DNA of 64,000 nt from the NCBI GenBank assembly GCA_024449915.1, contig JAMZAV010003179.1, positions 1 through 64,000 of the forward strand. The letters are read 5' to 3'. The notes beneath the pieces are model-generated. The model was not told the origin of the DNA, did not search any database, and saw nothing but the letters and a program-made list of their open reading frames with translations. Below are positions 41,396-52,021 of the stretch, piece after piece. Every line of letters begins with the position of its first letter. Position 1 is the stretch's first letter. This DNA comes from Sweltsa coloradensis (lineage: Eukaryota > Arthropoda > Insecta > Plecoptera > Chloroperlidae). The translations under genes and the position numbers were made by a program.

Positions 41396-41610
41396 CATTT
41401 CTGGTCAGAACAAGCCTCCGTAGGGGGAGGGGGATGGAACTGGGGTACTCACGTTGTTGTTTGTCATCGTCCCTTTGTCATTATTTGTGCTTGTCATGGT
41501 AGTCGTCATCTGGAGTTGAATTAATTGGATTTAGGTGCGTCAACAATTCGTTCCTAATGCTCCAACTCTACTGTTTCTAGGGATATGGGGAGGAGTGTTT
41601 CTGCTGTCAG
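41396..41610 (-). repeat. LINE-A module B fragments
   Basis: First a middle part (CTGGTCAGAACAAGCCTCCG, 41400-41515), then a second start (AGGTGCGTCAACAATTCGTT, 41530-41610). Both are truncated. Confidence 0.5.
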
Positions 41611-41619
41611 ACCACCAAC

Positions 41620-41795
41620 GGACACAGAACATGGTCCGCCTCAAGAATGTTTTGTTCGCGAGCTACAACCGAGAACGTAGCTATCATACGATAACACCTC
41701 TGAGCGGCTCAGCAGCCAAATCAACGCAGAAGTGGGACCTGTACGATGCTATGTCTTTATGGATAAACATAGCATACAAAGAAGGTAGGACCAAT
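41620..41795 (+). pseudogene. Possible MADF/Myb-SANT-like domain fragment
   Basis: The plus-strand frame reads SGSAAKSTQKWDLYDAMSLW and then INIAYKE before a GTAGGA that could be a splice donor. An S-G-x-A...KW-x-(F/Y)-(Y/F)DAMSFL pattern is seen at the end of MADF/Adf-1-like domains, including those on TIR transposons. Only about 55 residues are open, with no start or catalytic partner, so this is a fragment. Module B sequence precedes it. Confidence 0.35.
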
Positions 41796-41845
41796 TTATA
41801 TATTATTTTTTAACTACTTTCGCTTGTAAATGTTTTAAATTACTA

Positions 41846-41883
41846 CCCGGCGCCTCCACCAAATCAATGGTGGAGGTGCCGGG
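41846..41883. other. 16-bp perfect-but-one hairpin
   Basis: CCCGGCGCCTCCACCA and its inverse TGGTGGAGGTGCCGGG are separated by six bases (AATCAA). One G:T-type mismatch. It may be a terminus pair of a collapsed element. No T run follows, so it is not a classic terminator. Confidence 0.6.
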
Positions 41884-42146
41884 TCTCGGCGCGTATAAAG
41901 AGGATTGCGCGAACGCTACGCACTGCACACTAGTGTCAATATGTGTCTTACAATACTTAATTGGCAAAATTATTTTAAAAGTTTAGCTTTAACATTTGAG
42001 TGCACGGGCAAGCAAGGTATGAAATCGAAAAAAGATAGTCCAGCTCACATTACTTGAATTTTTCATTCTAGCAAAACATAAGAAATGACACGGCATAGTG
42101 CACGTGACCCTGAAAACATATCGTCTGGCTTAATCTTAACATACAT
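41884..42146. other. Unassigned gap
   Basis: No gene or repeat recognised. Confidence 0.35.
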
Positions 42147-42330
42147 TGACGACGTGAGAAACTAGGGCGTTTCAGCTGAATGGTCATATTGCGCCGCCTG
42201 GTGATATTCATAGTTAATGAAATGAGTTTGGCTGTTTGATAATTATAATGTTTTTAAAGTTTATAAATACAATAAAATAATGTAGATAAATAGTTAGAGC
42301 GGAAGCAAGATTTATTTTAAAACTGGTTAA
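42147..42330 (-). repeat. LINE-A module A tail
   Basis: TGACGACGTGAGAAACTAGG, GCGTTTCAGCTGAATGGTCA, TATTGCGCCGCCTGGTGATA and AT-rich 3' UTR. Confidence 0.68.
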
Positions 42331-42417
42331 ATGTCTCGCTACCCGTTTGTCGCCATTTTTTTATTTTAGGGTGTTTAGTGGCGGTGTGCCGAGCGTAACT
42401 ATTTCCGTTTGAGTGGG

Positions 42418-42590
42418 GACTATTACCAACAACCGAAGGTGTAGCAATGGGTTCCCCCTTATCTCCAGTACTAGCAAATATTTTCAGGATTATGCTCAAA
42501 CGAGTACCTCTCAAACCAAAGTGGTTTGGCTTACGTTACATAGATGATATTTTTATTGAATTTGGCAACACGGAAAGAAAATCTCTCATC
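42418..42590 (+). pseudogene. Penelope-like element RT fragment
   Basis: The frame gives TTEGVAMGSPLSPVLANIF, then KWFGLRYIDDIFIEF. MGSPLSP(V/I)(L/I)AN(L/I) and RY(V/I)DD(T/I)F are the block B and C signatures of Penelope-like RTs, with the catalytic DD present. They are only 20 residues apart instead of about 30-40, so there is a small deletion. No GIY-YIG endonuclease is seen. A module B scrap (42607-42668) follows at once. Confidence 0.65.
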
Positions 42591-42606
42591 TATTTCTGAT
42601 GAAATT

Positions 42607-42967
42607 GGATTCACAAGATTAACAGAGCCATGCCTGGCCAATTTCTACCCCGGACCCAGACGGGGGGACTACCACCAGAAGCTCGCCAATATTTTTTTGG
42701 GATTAAAATTGCAGCTAAATTTAATTACTGATAATTCAGATCGTTTTAATTTAGTTTCAGCCAAACCAGTCAAACCTTGTAATATTAAATACTATTTCAA
42801 GTGTGGGAGCAAACAACATTCTAAGCGTGAGGAAGCACGGTACACATTCCTTAACGCACACAGCTTTTTTCTGAAGGGGACCTGGTAAAATACTGAACTG
42901 GGAATCGGGAGCTCCAGCAGTCCCGATGGGGGATCCATCACCAACCAGGAACAAGGTTTGGTTGTTA
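42607..42967. other. Module B 5'-end scrap and unassigned DNA
   Basis: GATTAACAGAGCCATGCCTG and CCCCGGACCCAGACGGGG (42607-42668) are the LINE-A 5' end. The remaining 300 bases have an open plus frame without family similarity and may belong to the Penelope-like copy. Confidence 0.4.
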
Positions 42968-43275
42968 TTTGGGATGAGACGCGTCAACCGTTGGTCATAA
43001 TGCACCACTCTAGCCTAAGGGGGTGGGGGAGGAGAAGCCCATGCTGGTCAGAACCAGCCACGGGTAAGGGGAGGAAGGGGGGTTTCCACGTCGCGGTCGT
43101 CATCGTCTTTGTCATCGTTCGTGTGTCATTGTCATCGTCGTCGGAGGGGTCGTCAAGGGAAGGGGGCAAGGTCCCCAGCCGACGATTGCCAGACTCGCCT
43201 ATAGTCTCGGGAGTAAAGATATTCCGCTCTTTCTAGCTGATTTTGCGAGGTGGACTTTTTCTCTTGAATCATCAG
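42968..43275 (-). repeat. LINE-A module B, nearly full copy
   Basis: From GATGAGACGCGTCAACCGTT to GCGAGGTGGACTTTTTCTCT. A 61-codon minus ORF holds the acidic DDPSDDDDNDT run. Confidence 0.7.
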
Positions 43276-43299
43276 AATCGCAAAGCGATGGCAGTTGAA

Positions 43300-43400
43300 A
43301 GACGACGTAAGAACCATGCCGCTTCAACCGTTTAGTTCATATTTCGCCGCATGTGATATTGTAAGATAATACATTGATTGCTTGTGTTTTCGGAAAAGAA
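43300..43400 (-). repeat. LINE-A module A tail
   Basis: GACGACGTAAGAACCATGCC, GCTTCAACCGTTTAGTTCAT, and a TTTCGCCGCATGTGATATTG block. Confidence 0.6.
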
Positions 43401-43675
43401 ATGGATAAAAAGATAAATTTAATAAACGCCTAAGAGCTCTGCCCCAATAAACTTGATCATACTGATGAATTTTGGACTTGCTTAGATGAATGCAGCGAGA
43501 TACATTTTGTTGGCGTTAATGTTGAAAGTTTGTTTATATCACTATTCACCGTCCCATCTGGAGAAATATTGTTGGGCAGGGCTCCAAGTTCATACATACT
43601 CCCGACATCAAACACGAGACACAAACATCATGAATTCTTTGTATTTAGAAATAACTTCGGCTAGAACTTCGTTAG
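43401..43675. other. Unassigned gap
   Basis: An 84-codon plus ORF (43486-43740) overlaps the next LINE-A tail and shows no motif. Not called as a gene. Confidence 0.35.
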
Positions 43676-44000
43676 AGCGACGACGTGAGAAACTAGGGCG
43701 CTTCAACCGGTCTGGTCACTTTCGCCGCCTGTATTTGTGATTTAACGATTGTTGTTGTTTGTTTTTGTGTAGTTGGATCGGTATTGTTTTTCTATGTATT
43801 AAAGAAAAGAAAATCAAAGAGAAGGGGTATAGCAAAAGAAAATTATCAATCTGAATTTAAAAATTAATGTTTACGATTTCCAGATGAAATTGTTAATTAA
43901 CTCCTTGAATGACATATGTAGAAATTTTTGTCGACGTTTACCATACGATGGAAGTTTTTCATATGATTGGCAGAGATCAAAGTCAACCAAATAGAATCAT
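43676..44000 (-). repeat. LINE-A module A
   Basis: GCGACGACGTGAGAAACTAG, CGCTTCAACCGGTCTGGTCA and 3' UTR up to the ORF2 C-terminal block ATACGATGGAAGTTTTTCAT. Confidence 0.7.
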
Positions 44001-44067
44001 ATATACTAAGAATTAGAAACCTTTATATTTTATTGTATGTTGTATAGAGCTGCACTTTGGTGAACCT

Positions 44068-44160
44068 CACGACGACGACGACGTGAAACTAGGGTGCGTC
44101 AACCGTTAGTCATAATGCGCCACTCTACTAGGGGATGTGAGGAGAAGAGTCCCATGCTAA
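44068..44160 (-). repeat. LINE-A module B, 3' end with A-type tail
   Basis: GACGACGACGACGTGAAACT, then AGGGTGCGTCAACCGTTAGT and CATAATGCGCCACTCTACTA. The outer end matches module A and the inner part module B, showing that the two share a tail. Confidence 0.6.
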
Positions 44161-44261
44161 AAAAAGTGCCCAAATCTGGTTCCCTGAGAAACAGAAACGA
44201 TTGTTAAATTTGGTAGTTTGGAGATGAGTCTCGTTGCTGAAATCGCCGCAATAAAGACCGC

Positions 44262-44880
44262 TGACCGACGACGACGTGAGAAACTAGGGAGCTTTCAAAC
44301 CAGTCAGGTCCATATTGCGCTGTCCTTATATTACACGTTAATAATTGAGTTATTGAGGTTTTTCATGTAAATATTGTTTTTTTGTGTATATAATAAAAAT
44401 AAAAAAAAATGGTGATAATTAGTAAAAGCCAATTAAAATTATTACTTGAATGGAAAGAAATAAATGAAATAGTAGTAATGTGTGGAATTAAATTTTGTTT
44501 AATAAATATTACTTTGAACGATTTGTTTATTTTTGTTTTATTTGGATGGGCTCGTCAACGTTAGGTCATAATACTCCACTCTAGCCTATTGTGATATGGG
44601 AGGAAGCTCATGCTGTTCGAACCAAACCACTGGTAGTGGTCGGGAAGGGGGGGTATTCTCACGTCGCGGTCGTTATCGACTTTGTCGTCTAGCCGGCCGG
44701 GGATGTCGTCAGGGAATGGGCAGGTTCCTTGACGACGATTGTCAGAGCTCGCCTCTAGTTGCGGTGAATTGTATTCCCCCCTGTACTTGCTGAGTTTTGC
44801 AAGGTGGATTTTTTCTCTGATCGCATTTGTACGATGCAGAGGCCTGCTCTGGGTCTATTCTACCCCGGCCAAGATCGGCG
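44262..44880 (-). repeat. LINE-A modules A then B
   Basis: A tail (GACCGACGACGACGTGAGAA, 44262-44520) is followed by a full module B (44536-44880: GGGCTCGTCAACGTTAGGTC to TTCTACCCCGGCCAAGATCG). The arrangement repeats that at 10459-11166, 25612-26320 and 39184-39620. Confidence 0.68.
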
Positions 44881-45054
44881 CAAAAAAATCATTGATGGCA
44901 CTGATACGACTTTGTGTTATTTATTGTGTGGTCTAAATGCATCACCCATTTTAAATTGACAGTATTTATATGTTAAATCAAACAGAAAATGCAGATTATT
45001 TGGGTAATTTTATTTTTCTATCCTTTTGAATGAATAAACAAACAAATTCGTATT

Positions 45055-45190
45055 AAGTGTCTTCACTCAGTCCACAGAACTTATTTTCGTTTGGGGACTT
45101 AAATTTAAGTTGACCATGGTAACCCGGTAGCGACCACACCATTCGACGATCGAACAATGACAAACTAGAGTAAACATAAACGAACCAAAA
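45055..45190 (-). repeat. SINE S, 3' part
   Basis: GTGTCTTCACTCAGTCCACA, then GGGGACTTAAATTTAAGTTG and GTAGCGACCAC. It lacks the tRNA-like head. Confidence 0.5.
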
Positions 45191-45429
45191 TAATATAAAG
45201 AACGGTAATGGTATTTTGTAAGTTATTTAATAATAATTGTACAAATTTATATAATAGTTTATTATTTACATAAAATTATCAACAAGTTAAATTTTTATCA
45301 TTAATCAAATAAATTAATAATTATACACACAATTTTTTATCAATTAAATAAATTAATACATATTTTATAATTAATATAATCCAATATAAATAATATTATT
45401 ATAATTAAATGTGACGTTCATAAGGTTTT
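45191..45429. other. Very AT-rich stretch
   Basis: TTTAATAAT and ATTATTATAATT motifs; no gene. Confidence 0.4.
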
Positions 45430-45915
45430 ACAGGCGCGTCAACCGTTTCTTTTTAGATATTCGTACATATATTTGTCCAAAAGGTGGAACTTACGCGGCG
45501 ACGCGGGATGGACAGGCCTGTGCTGGTGGCAGAACCAGCCAGGAGCAAGGGTACGGCATGGGAGTGGCCCGGGGCAGGGCCCAGGCGAAATCAGCCGTGC
45601 TCGGGCAAAGAACAGAGGCAAGGGAGGGGATGGGAGGGGGTACGGCGGGGGTGGGTGGTTCCCCCCCGTCGTGGTCGTTTTCGTCTGTGTCGTCGCCCGT
45701 GTTTGCTCATTTATCGTCGTCGTCGAGTGGTAGTTCAATGGGATAAGTAAAATTCCCAGACGACGACAGTCAGAGCTCGCTCTAGATATGCGAGGAGTAA
45801 CACCTACCCTTATTACTAGCTGATGTTTAAGAGGGGTAGACGTTTTCTCTTAATCGCCTTTTACGATTTGACTTAGCATGCTCTGGGGCATTCTACCACG
45901 GGCCCTACGGGGTCC
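45430..45915 (-). repeat. LINE-A module B, enlarged GC-rich copy
   Basis: The ends are normal (AGGCGCGTCAACCG, and GGGGCATTCTACCACGGGCC). The middle is about 110 bases longer than in other copies and unusually G-rich (GGGAGGGGATGGGAGGGGGT). Long open frames on both strands here (for example 45411-45746) are by-products of the GC content and I do not call them. Confidence 0.6.
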
Positions 45916-46059
45916 AAATCATTTACATGTGCACTGATACTACATTTGTTCATTTATAGTGGATACATGCATTCCCAATATTCAGTTGTCATATTTATTT
46001 CTTAAATCAAATCTTACAATTATGCAGATTATATGTGGGTATTTTTTTTTATTCTTGTA

Positions 46060-46475
46060 ACAAACAAAACGTATTTAGGTCAACCCACTCAGTCACTTTA
46101 CTGATTTTCAGTAGGGTATATTAGATTGAAATGTTGACCAGCCATCCATGTAGGCGCAACACATCGACGAGCGAACCTGACCATAGTGACGGGATATTTG
46201 AGTGAAGACACCGATAAAAACGATGTCATCAAGATGGACACGATTCCACCCCGACCGACCGAATCAACAAGAACGGTTTCGGACCACCTTAGAATGTATT
46301 ATGTGCCTCGTGCTTGGACTGCTCCTTAGTCTTCTTTACACATTCCTAAGTCAGACTGAAAGACATTAGTCCAGACATAAAAAATTAAAAACTTTCTGAC
46401 AAATGACGAGATCGAACCCTGGGCCGTTCTTCACGGATGCAGAGCCGCTAACCCAATAGTCCGCAGAAGACCTCA
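46060..46475 (-). repeat. SINE S with tRNA-like head
   Basis: GTCAACCCACTCAGTCACTT and TGATTTTCAGTAGGG at the 3' end, and a tRNA-like head at 46405-46475 with B box GGGTTCGATCTCG on the minus strand. The body is about 300 bp. Confidence 0.65.
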
Positions 46476-46484
46476 AAACAACAC

Positions 46485-46640
46485 GCGTGGAGAAGCTAGG
46501 GCTTCTGAAACAAGATTAGGTCGATATTGCGCCGCCTTTTTACATTGTAATTTAATCGTCCGTTTCATGTGTGTTTGATGACTAAATTCCCTTCAAAGTT
46601 TATTAAAGGTTTGTTTTTTATTATACTATATTTACTAGGG
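46485..46640 (-). repeat. LINE-A module A tail
   Basis: ACACGCGTGGAGAAGCTAGG, then GATTAGGTCGATATTGCGCC and AT-rich 3' UTR. Confidence 0.55.
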
Positions 46641-46764
46641 GACAATAATGGTGAATATATATTTTACTTATACATATATATGAAAATATATTACAATTTA
46701 TTTATTTGAATAGAAAAATTAATATTTTTTTATAAGGAGACATCATTGTCGCTCAACCTAAGTA

Positions 46765-47705
46765 GTACCTAATACCCTACTAATAGAACGGTAGAGTTAT
46801 TTTGCACCGACTGCTGATATTAAAAGTTAATAAATAAATAAATAATCATAATATTATGAAGATTGATAGTAACTAGGAAAACGCTCAGTTGGACGCGTTG
46901 TTGAGCGAGCACCGGTACGTGCAACACGACCCGAGTAAGACATTCCCATAATGTTACATACCAATAAGTCTTTAAGGTCTACCAGATTTAGTCTGAAAAT
47001 TTGAAAAAAAGGAGAGAATGGATAAAATCCACGCGCCATCTAGAAGACCTTGACATCATTTCCTTGTTAAAACTCGTTGTTACAATAATACCTGCTTCCT
47101 CGATAGTGTTTTTGATACTTCTAGGTGGCAGTGCATAGTGGCCTGAAACCAACCCCCCGTGCGCCGTGCCTGGTAACGGGACTTTTGTTATAATGTAATT
47201 TCCGACTACACACTTGATCGGTCAAATAAAAAAACATATTTCATGATCGACGACATTCAAATATTTGGCCACCTCAGATTTTGTCGCCGTTTAAAGTTTG
47301 AAAAAAAACTTTCAATTAACTTAATGTAACTTTTTAACTTTTTGAACGATTTTGCTACAAAACTAATACAGAACTTGCCTAGTTGGTATTACATTTGTGC
47401 AAAATTTCAGGTCGCTCAGAGAACGGTGCGACTGTAATCGAAGCCGTACCAGAAAAAAAAACAGACATTCGAGCCATAAGAGTCAAGTGGAGACCGCTCG
47501 CTTCGCTTCGCTCAATAACAAAACAACATTTTTTTAAATGTTTTACTTTTAATGAGAAAATTAGAAAATAGTCGCCGTTATGATCGAAGTTCTTCATCTG
47601 ATTGGGGCAGATTAAATTGCGTGGCCAAGGCATAATATTTGGAACATTCAGCCTATCATTTTATGATTGAACGGTAAAACGAACATCACATACATATCTG
47701 GGAAC
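46765..47705 (-). repeat. LINE-A module A split by HINE-5
   Basis: A 3' UTR part at 46765-46869 (GAGTTATTTTGCACCGACTG) and the ORF2 C-terminal part at 47515-47705 (GTCGCCGTTATGATCGAAGT, then GCATAATATTTGGAACATTC) are the two sides of one LINE-A copy, separated by the element at 46870-47514. Confidence 0.62.
46870..47514 (-). mobile_element. HINE-5, divergent Helentron-like subfamily
   Basis: On the minus strand it begins TTGAGCGAAGCGAAGCGAGC and ends GAGCGTTTTCCTAGTTA. The 5' TTGAGCG is inverted as CGCTCAA near the 3' end (46904-46910), followed by ACAACGCG, the AACGC/GCGTT stem and CTAG. The inverted pair differs from that of HINE-1 to -4 (GGATGAGCG/CGCTCATCC) but is self-consistent. The interior is unrelated to the other copies. 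There is no ORF. Confidence 0.7.
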
Positions 47706-47917
47706 AAACTAAATAAGGCCTTCAACAGTATAAGCATATAATGTTGCTATTTATAATAAATGAAAGGTTATAAAAATATGTGTGTTTGTTTGTTTAATTA
47801 TATTTTTTTGAGGTATATAAAATAAAATATAATGTTTAAGATGATGGTGAAAGCAAAATCAAAATGTTCATATATCTGACCCATTATACGTTGATTTGTT
47901 AGTGATTCAATTTGGTA
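47706..47917. other. AT-rich gap before the satellite
   Basis: It resembles LINE-A 3' UTR (GATGATGGTGAAAGCAAAAT) but has no tail signature. No gene. Confidence 0.4.
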
Positions 47918-50900
47918 GCTTCTCTCGGACAGCTTGAGTTGGAAACGGCGATCTCGTCAGAACTCATCGGTCACTCGCCATCGCCATTTTAAACTCCAGC
48001 TTAGTTTTGTTTTGTTTGTGTTAATGTTATACATGAGAAAAGTCTCTCAACACAGCGCTTGTCAGATAAGAGGGATTCCTACTCATCCACCGCCTTAAGC
48101 TTCTCTCGGACAGCTTTAGTTTGGAAACGTCGGAGCTCAATTCAGAATCATATTCGACTCGCATCGTCATTTTAAAACTCCAGCTTTTTTGTTTTGTTTG
48201 TGTTTGTTATAAATGAGAAAGTCTCTCACACAGCTTGTCAGTAGAGGGATTCTACTTAATCCAACGCCCTAGCTTCTCTCGGACAAGCTTTGTTTGGAAA
48301 CGTCGTAGCTCGATCAGAACTCATAGGTCACTCGCATCGCCATTTTTAAACTCAGCTTAGTTGTTTTTGTTTGTGTTAATGTTATAATGATAAAGTCTCT
48401 CCACACAGGCGCTTGTCAGATAATAGGGATTCTCTCAATCCACCGCCCTGAGCTTCACTCGACATCGTTTCGTTGGAAACGTCGGAGCTCTCAAGAACCG
48501 CATAGTCACTCGCATCGTCATTTTAAACTCCAGCTTTTGTTGTTTTGTTTGTGTTAATGTTTATAAATGAGAGTCCCTCTCAACCCAGCTGTCGATAGAG
48601 GGATTCCTACTTATCCACCGCCCTAGCTCTCTCGGACAGCTTTATTGGAAACGTCGGAGCTCGATCAGAACTCATAGTTCACTCGCATCGCCATTTTAAA
48701 CTCAGCTTAGTTGTTTTTTGTTTTGTGTTAATGTTTATAAATGAGAGAGTCTCTCAACACAGGCGCTTGTCATATAAAGGGATTCTACTCAAATCCACCG
48801 CCATGTAGCGTCTCTCGGACAAGCTTTAGTTGTAAACGTCGGAGCTCGTCGAACTCATAGGTCACTCGCATCGCCATATTTAAAACTCCAGCTTAGTTGG
48901 TTTTGTTGTGTTAATGTTTAAATGAGAAAAGAGTCTCTCAACACACGCGCCTGTTCCATAAGAGGATTCTACTCAATCCACCGCCCTGTAGCTTTCTCTC
49001 GGACAAGCTTTAGTTGAAACGTCGGAGCTCGATCAGTACTCATAGGTCACTCGCTCGCCATTTTAAACTCCATCTTGATTGTTTTGTTTGTGTTAATGTT
49101 ATAAATGAGAAATAGTCTCTCAACAACCAAGCGCTTGTCATAAGTGGATTCTACTCAGTCCACCGCCCTGTAGCTTCTCTCGGACTAAGCTTTTAGTTGG
49201 AAACGTCGGAGGCTCGATCTAACTCATAGGTCACTCGCATCGCCTTTTAAACTCCAGCTTAGTTGTTTTGTTGTGTTAATGTTATAATGAGAAAGAGTCT
49301 CTCAACACAGCGATTGTCAGATTAAGAGGGATTCTACTCAATCCACCGCCTAGCTTCTCTCGGACAGCGTTAGTTGAAACGTCGGAGCTCGATCAGAACT
49401 CATAGGTCACTCGCATCGCCATTTTAACTCCAGCTTAGTTTGTTTTGTTGGGGGGGGGGGGGGGGATGTGTTAATGTATAATGAGAAAGTCTCTCAACAC
49501 AGCGCTTGTCCAGATAAGAGGGATTCTACTCAATCCACCGCCCTGTAGGCTTCTCTCGGACAAGCTTTAGTTGAAACGTGGAGCTCGATCAGAACTCATA
49601 GGTCACTCGCATCGCCATTTATAAACTCCAGCTTAGTTGTTTTGTGTGTGTTGATTGTTTTATAAGACAGAAGAAAGTCTCTCAACACAAGCGCTTGTCA
49701 GATAAGAGGGAGTCTACTCAATCCACCGCCCTGTACGCTTCTCTCGGACAGCTTTAGTTGGAACGTCGGAGCTCGATCAGAACTCATAGGTCACTCGGCA
49801 TCGCCATTTTAAAACTCCAGCTTAGTTTGTTTGTTTTGTTAATGTTTATCAATGAGAAAGTCTCTCACCAGCGCTTGTCGGATAAGAGGGATTCTACTCA
49901 ATCCGCACCCACCCGGCCCCCGGCTGCCTCCGGCCCGCCCTGTAGCTTCTCTCGACAAGCGTTAGTTGGAAACGTCGGAGCTAGGGGATCAGAACTCTAG
50001 GTCCTCGCTTGCCATTTTAAACTCCAGCTTAGTTGTTTTGTTTGTGTTATGTTTATAATGAGAAAGTCTCTCAACACAGCGCTTTGTTCATAAGGAGGGA
50101 TTCTAACCATCCACCCCCTAGCTTCTCTCGGACAAGCTTTAGTTGGAAACGTCGGAAGCTCGATCAGAACTCATAGGTCACTCGCTCGCCATTTTAACTC
50201 CAGCTTAGTGTTTTGTTTGGTGTTAATGTTTTAATGGAGAAATTCTCCTCACCGCCAGCGCTTGTCAGATAAGAGAATTCTACTCAATCACCGCCCTAGC
50301 TTCTCTCGGACAGCTTTAGTGAAACGTCGGATCTCGATCAGAACTCATAGGTCACTCGCATCGCAATTTTAAATCCAGCTTATGTTTTGTTTGTGTTAAT
50401 GTTATAAATGAGAAAGAGTGTCCTCACTAGCGCTGTTGTCAGATAAGAGGGATTCTACTCAGTCCACCGCCCTGTAGCTTCTCTCGAAACAAGCTTTAGT
50501 TGGAACGTCGGAGATTCGATCAGAACTCATAGGTCAGCTCGCATCGGGGGGGGGGGGGGGGGGCCATTTAAACTCAGCTTAGTTGTTTTGTTTGTGTTAA
50601 TGTTATAATGAGAAAGTCGTCTCAAACCAGCGCTTGTCAAAAGAGGGATTCTACTCATCCTCCGCCCTGTAGCTTCCTCTCCGACAAACTTAGTTGGAAA
50701 CTTGGAGCTCGCTCAGAACTCAATAGGTCACTCGCATCACCTTTTAGGACTCCAGCTTGATTGTTTTGTTATTGTGTTAATGTTTGAATGAGAAAGTCCC
50801 TCTCAACACAGCGCTTGTCAGATAAGAGGATTCCTACTTCAATCCACCGCCCTGTACTTCTCTCGGACAAGCTGTAGTTGAAACGTCGGAGCTCGATCAG

Positions 50901-52021
50901 AACTCGTATGTCACTCGCATCGCCATTTTAAACTCCCAGCTTAGTTGTTTTTGTTGGGTTATGGTTATAAATGAGAAAAGTCTCTCAACACAGCGCTTGT
51001 CAGATAAGAGGATTCTACTCAATCCACGCCTAGCTTCGCCTCGGACAAGCGTTATGTTGGAAACGTCGGAGCTCGATCAGAACTCATAGGTCCACTCGGA
51101 TCGCCATTTTAAAACTCCAGCTTTAGTTGTTTTTTGTTTGTGTTTAAGTTATAAATGAGAAAGTCTCTCAACACAGCTGCTTGTCAGATAAGAGGGAGTC
51201 CTACTCAATCCACCGCCCTAGCTTCTCTCGGACAGGCTTAGTTGGAAACGCGGAGCTTCGATCAGAACTCGTAGGTCACTCGCATCGGGGGACCATTTTT
51301 AAACTCCAGCTTAGTTGTTATTTGTTGTGTTAATGTTATAAATGAAAAAGTCCTCAACACAGCGCTTGGCAGATAATAGGGATTCTACTCATCCACCGCC
51401 CTATTTATTTGGATTAAGGACGCGTCAACCGTTAGGTCAGAATGCACCACTCTAGCCTAATGGGGGTGGGGAGGAGGTCCCATGCTGGTCAAACCAGCCA
51501 CGGGTAGGGTAGGAAGGGGGGTTTCCACGTCGCGTTCGTCATCGTCTTTGTCATCGTTCGTTTGTGTCATTGTCATCGTCCGCCGGGGGCTTTAAGGAGA
51601 AGGGGAAGAGGTTCCCGACGACGATTGCCAGAGCTCGACTCTTGTTTCGGGGAGTAAGATCCTCCGCTCTTACTAGCTGATGTTTGCGAGGTGGACTTTT
51701 TTCTCTTGAAATCGCCTTTTACTATTAACAGAGCCATGCTCTGGGCCTATTCTACCCCGGGCCCAGACCTAGCTTCTCTCGGACAAGCTTAGTTGGAACA
51801 GTCGGAGTCTCGATCGACTCATAGTCACTCGCATCGCCATTTTAAACTCCAGCTTAGTTGTTTTGTTGTGTTATGTTATGAATGAGAAAGAGTCCTCTCA
51901 ACACAGCGCTTGTCAGATAAGAGGGATTCTACTCAATGAAACGTCGGAGCTCGATCCAGACTCATAGGTCCTCGCATCGCATTTTAACTCCAGCTTAGCT
52001 GTTTTGTTCGTGATCATCCTT
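47918..52021. repeat. Satellite array, ~181-bp unit, ~22 copies
   Basis: The unit starts AGCTTCTCTCGGACAAGCTT, continues GGAAACGTCGGAGCTCGATC, TCACTCGCATCGCC and TTGTTTTGTTTGTGTTAATG, and ends GGGATTCTACTCAATCCACC. Counted by hand the consensus is close to 181 bp. Unit starts include 47918, 48108, 48271, 48451, 49171, 49548, 50118, 50855 and 51773. Copies differ mainly by 1-3 base indels, with few substitutions. G runs interrupt units at about 49451, 50545 and 51288, and a GC-rich 40-base insert lies at 49900-49940. No ORF persists. Confidence 0.9.
51404..51768 (-). mobile_element. LINE-A module B inserted in the satellite (defines its ends)
   Basis: Satellite sequence stops at GCCCTA (51403) and resumes at CTAGCTTC (51769), so the insertion is 365 bp with a 3-4 bp CTA duplication. 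On the minus strand it begins GTCTGGGCCCGGGGTAGAAT and ends GACGCGTCCTTAATCCAAAT AAA. This shows that module B moves as a complete unit with its own 3' tail and is not just a LINE fragment. Confidence 0.82.

Noticed and set aside
45411..45750. Three overlapping long ORFs in a G-rich segment
   Set aside because: The segment is a module B copy; the frames are open because of GC-rich sequence, not because of coding constraint.
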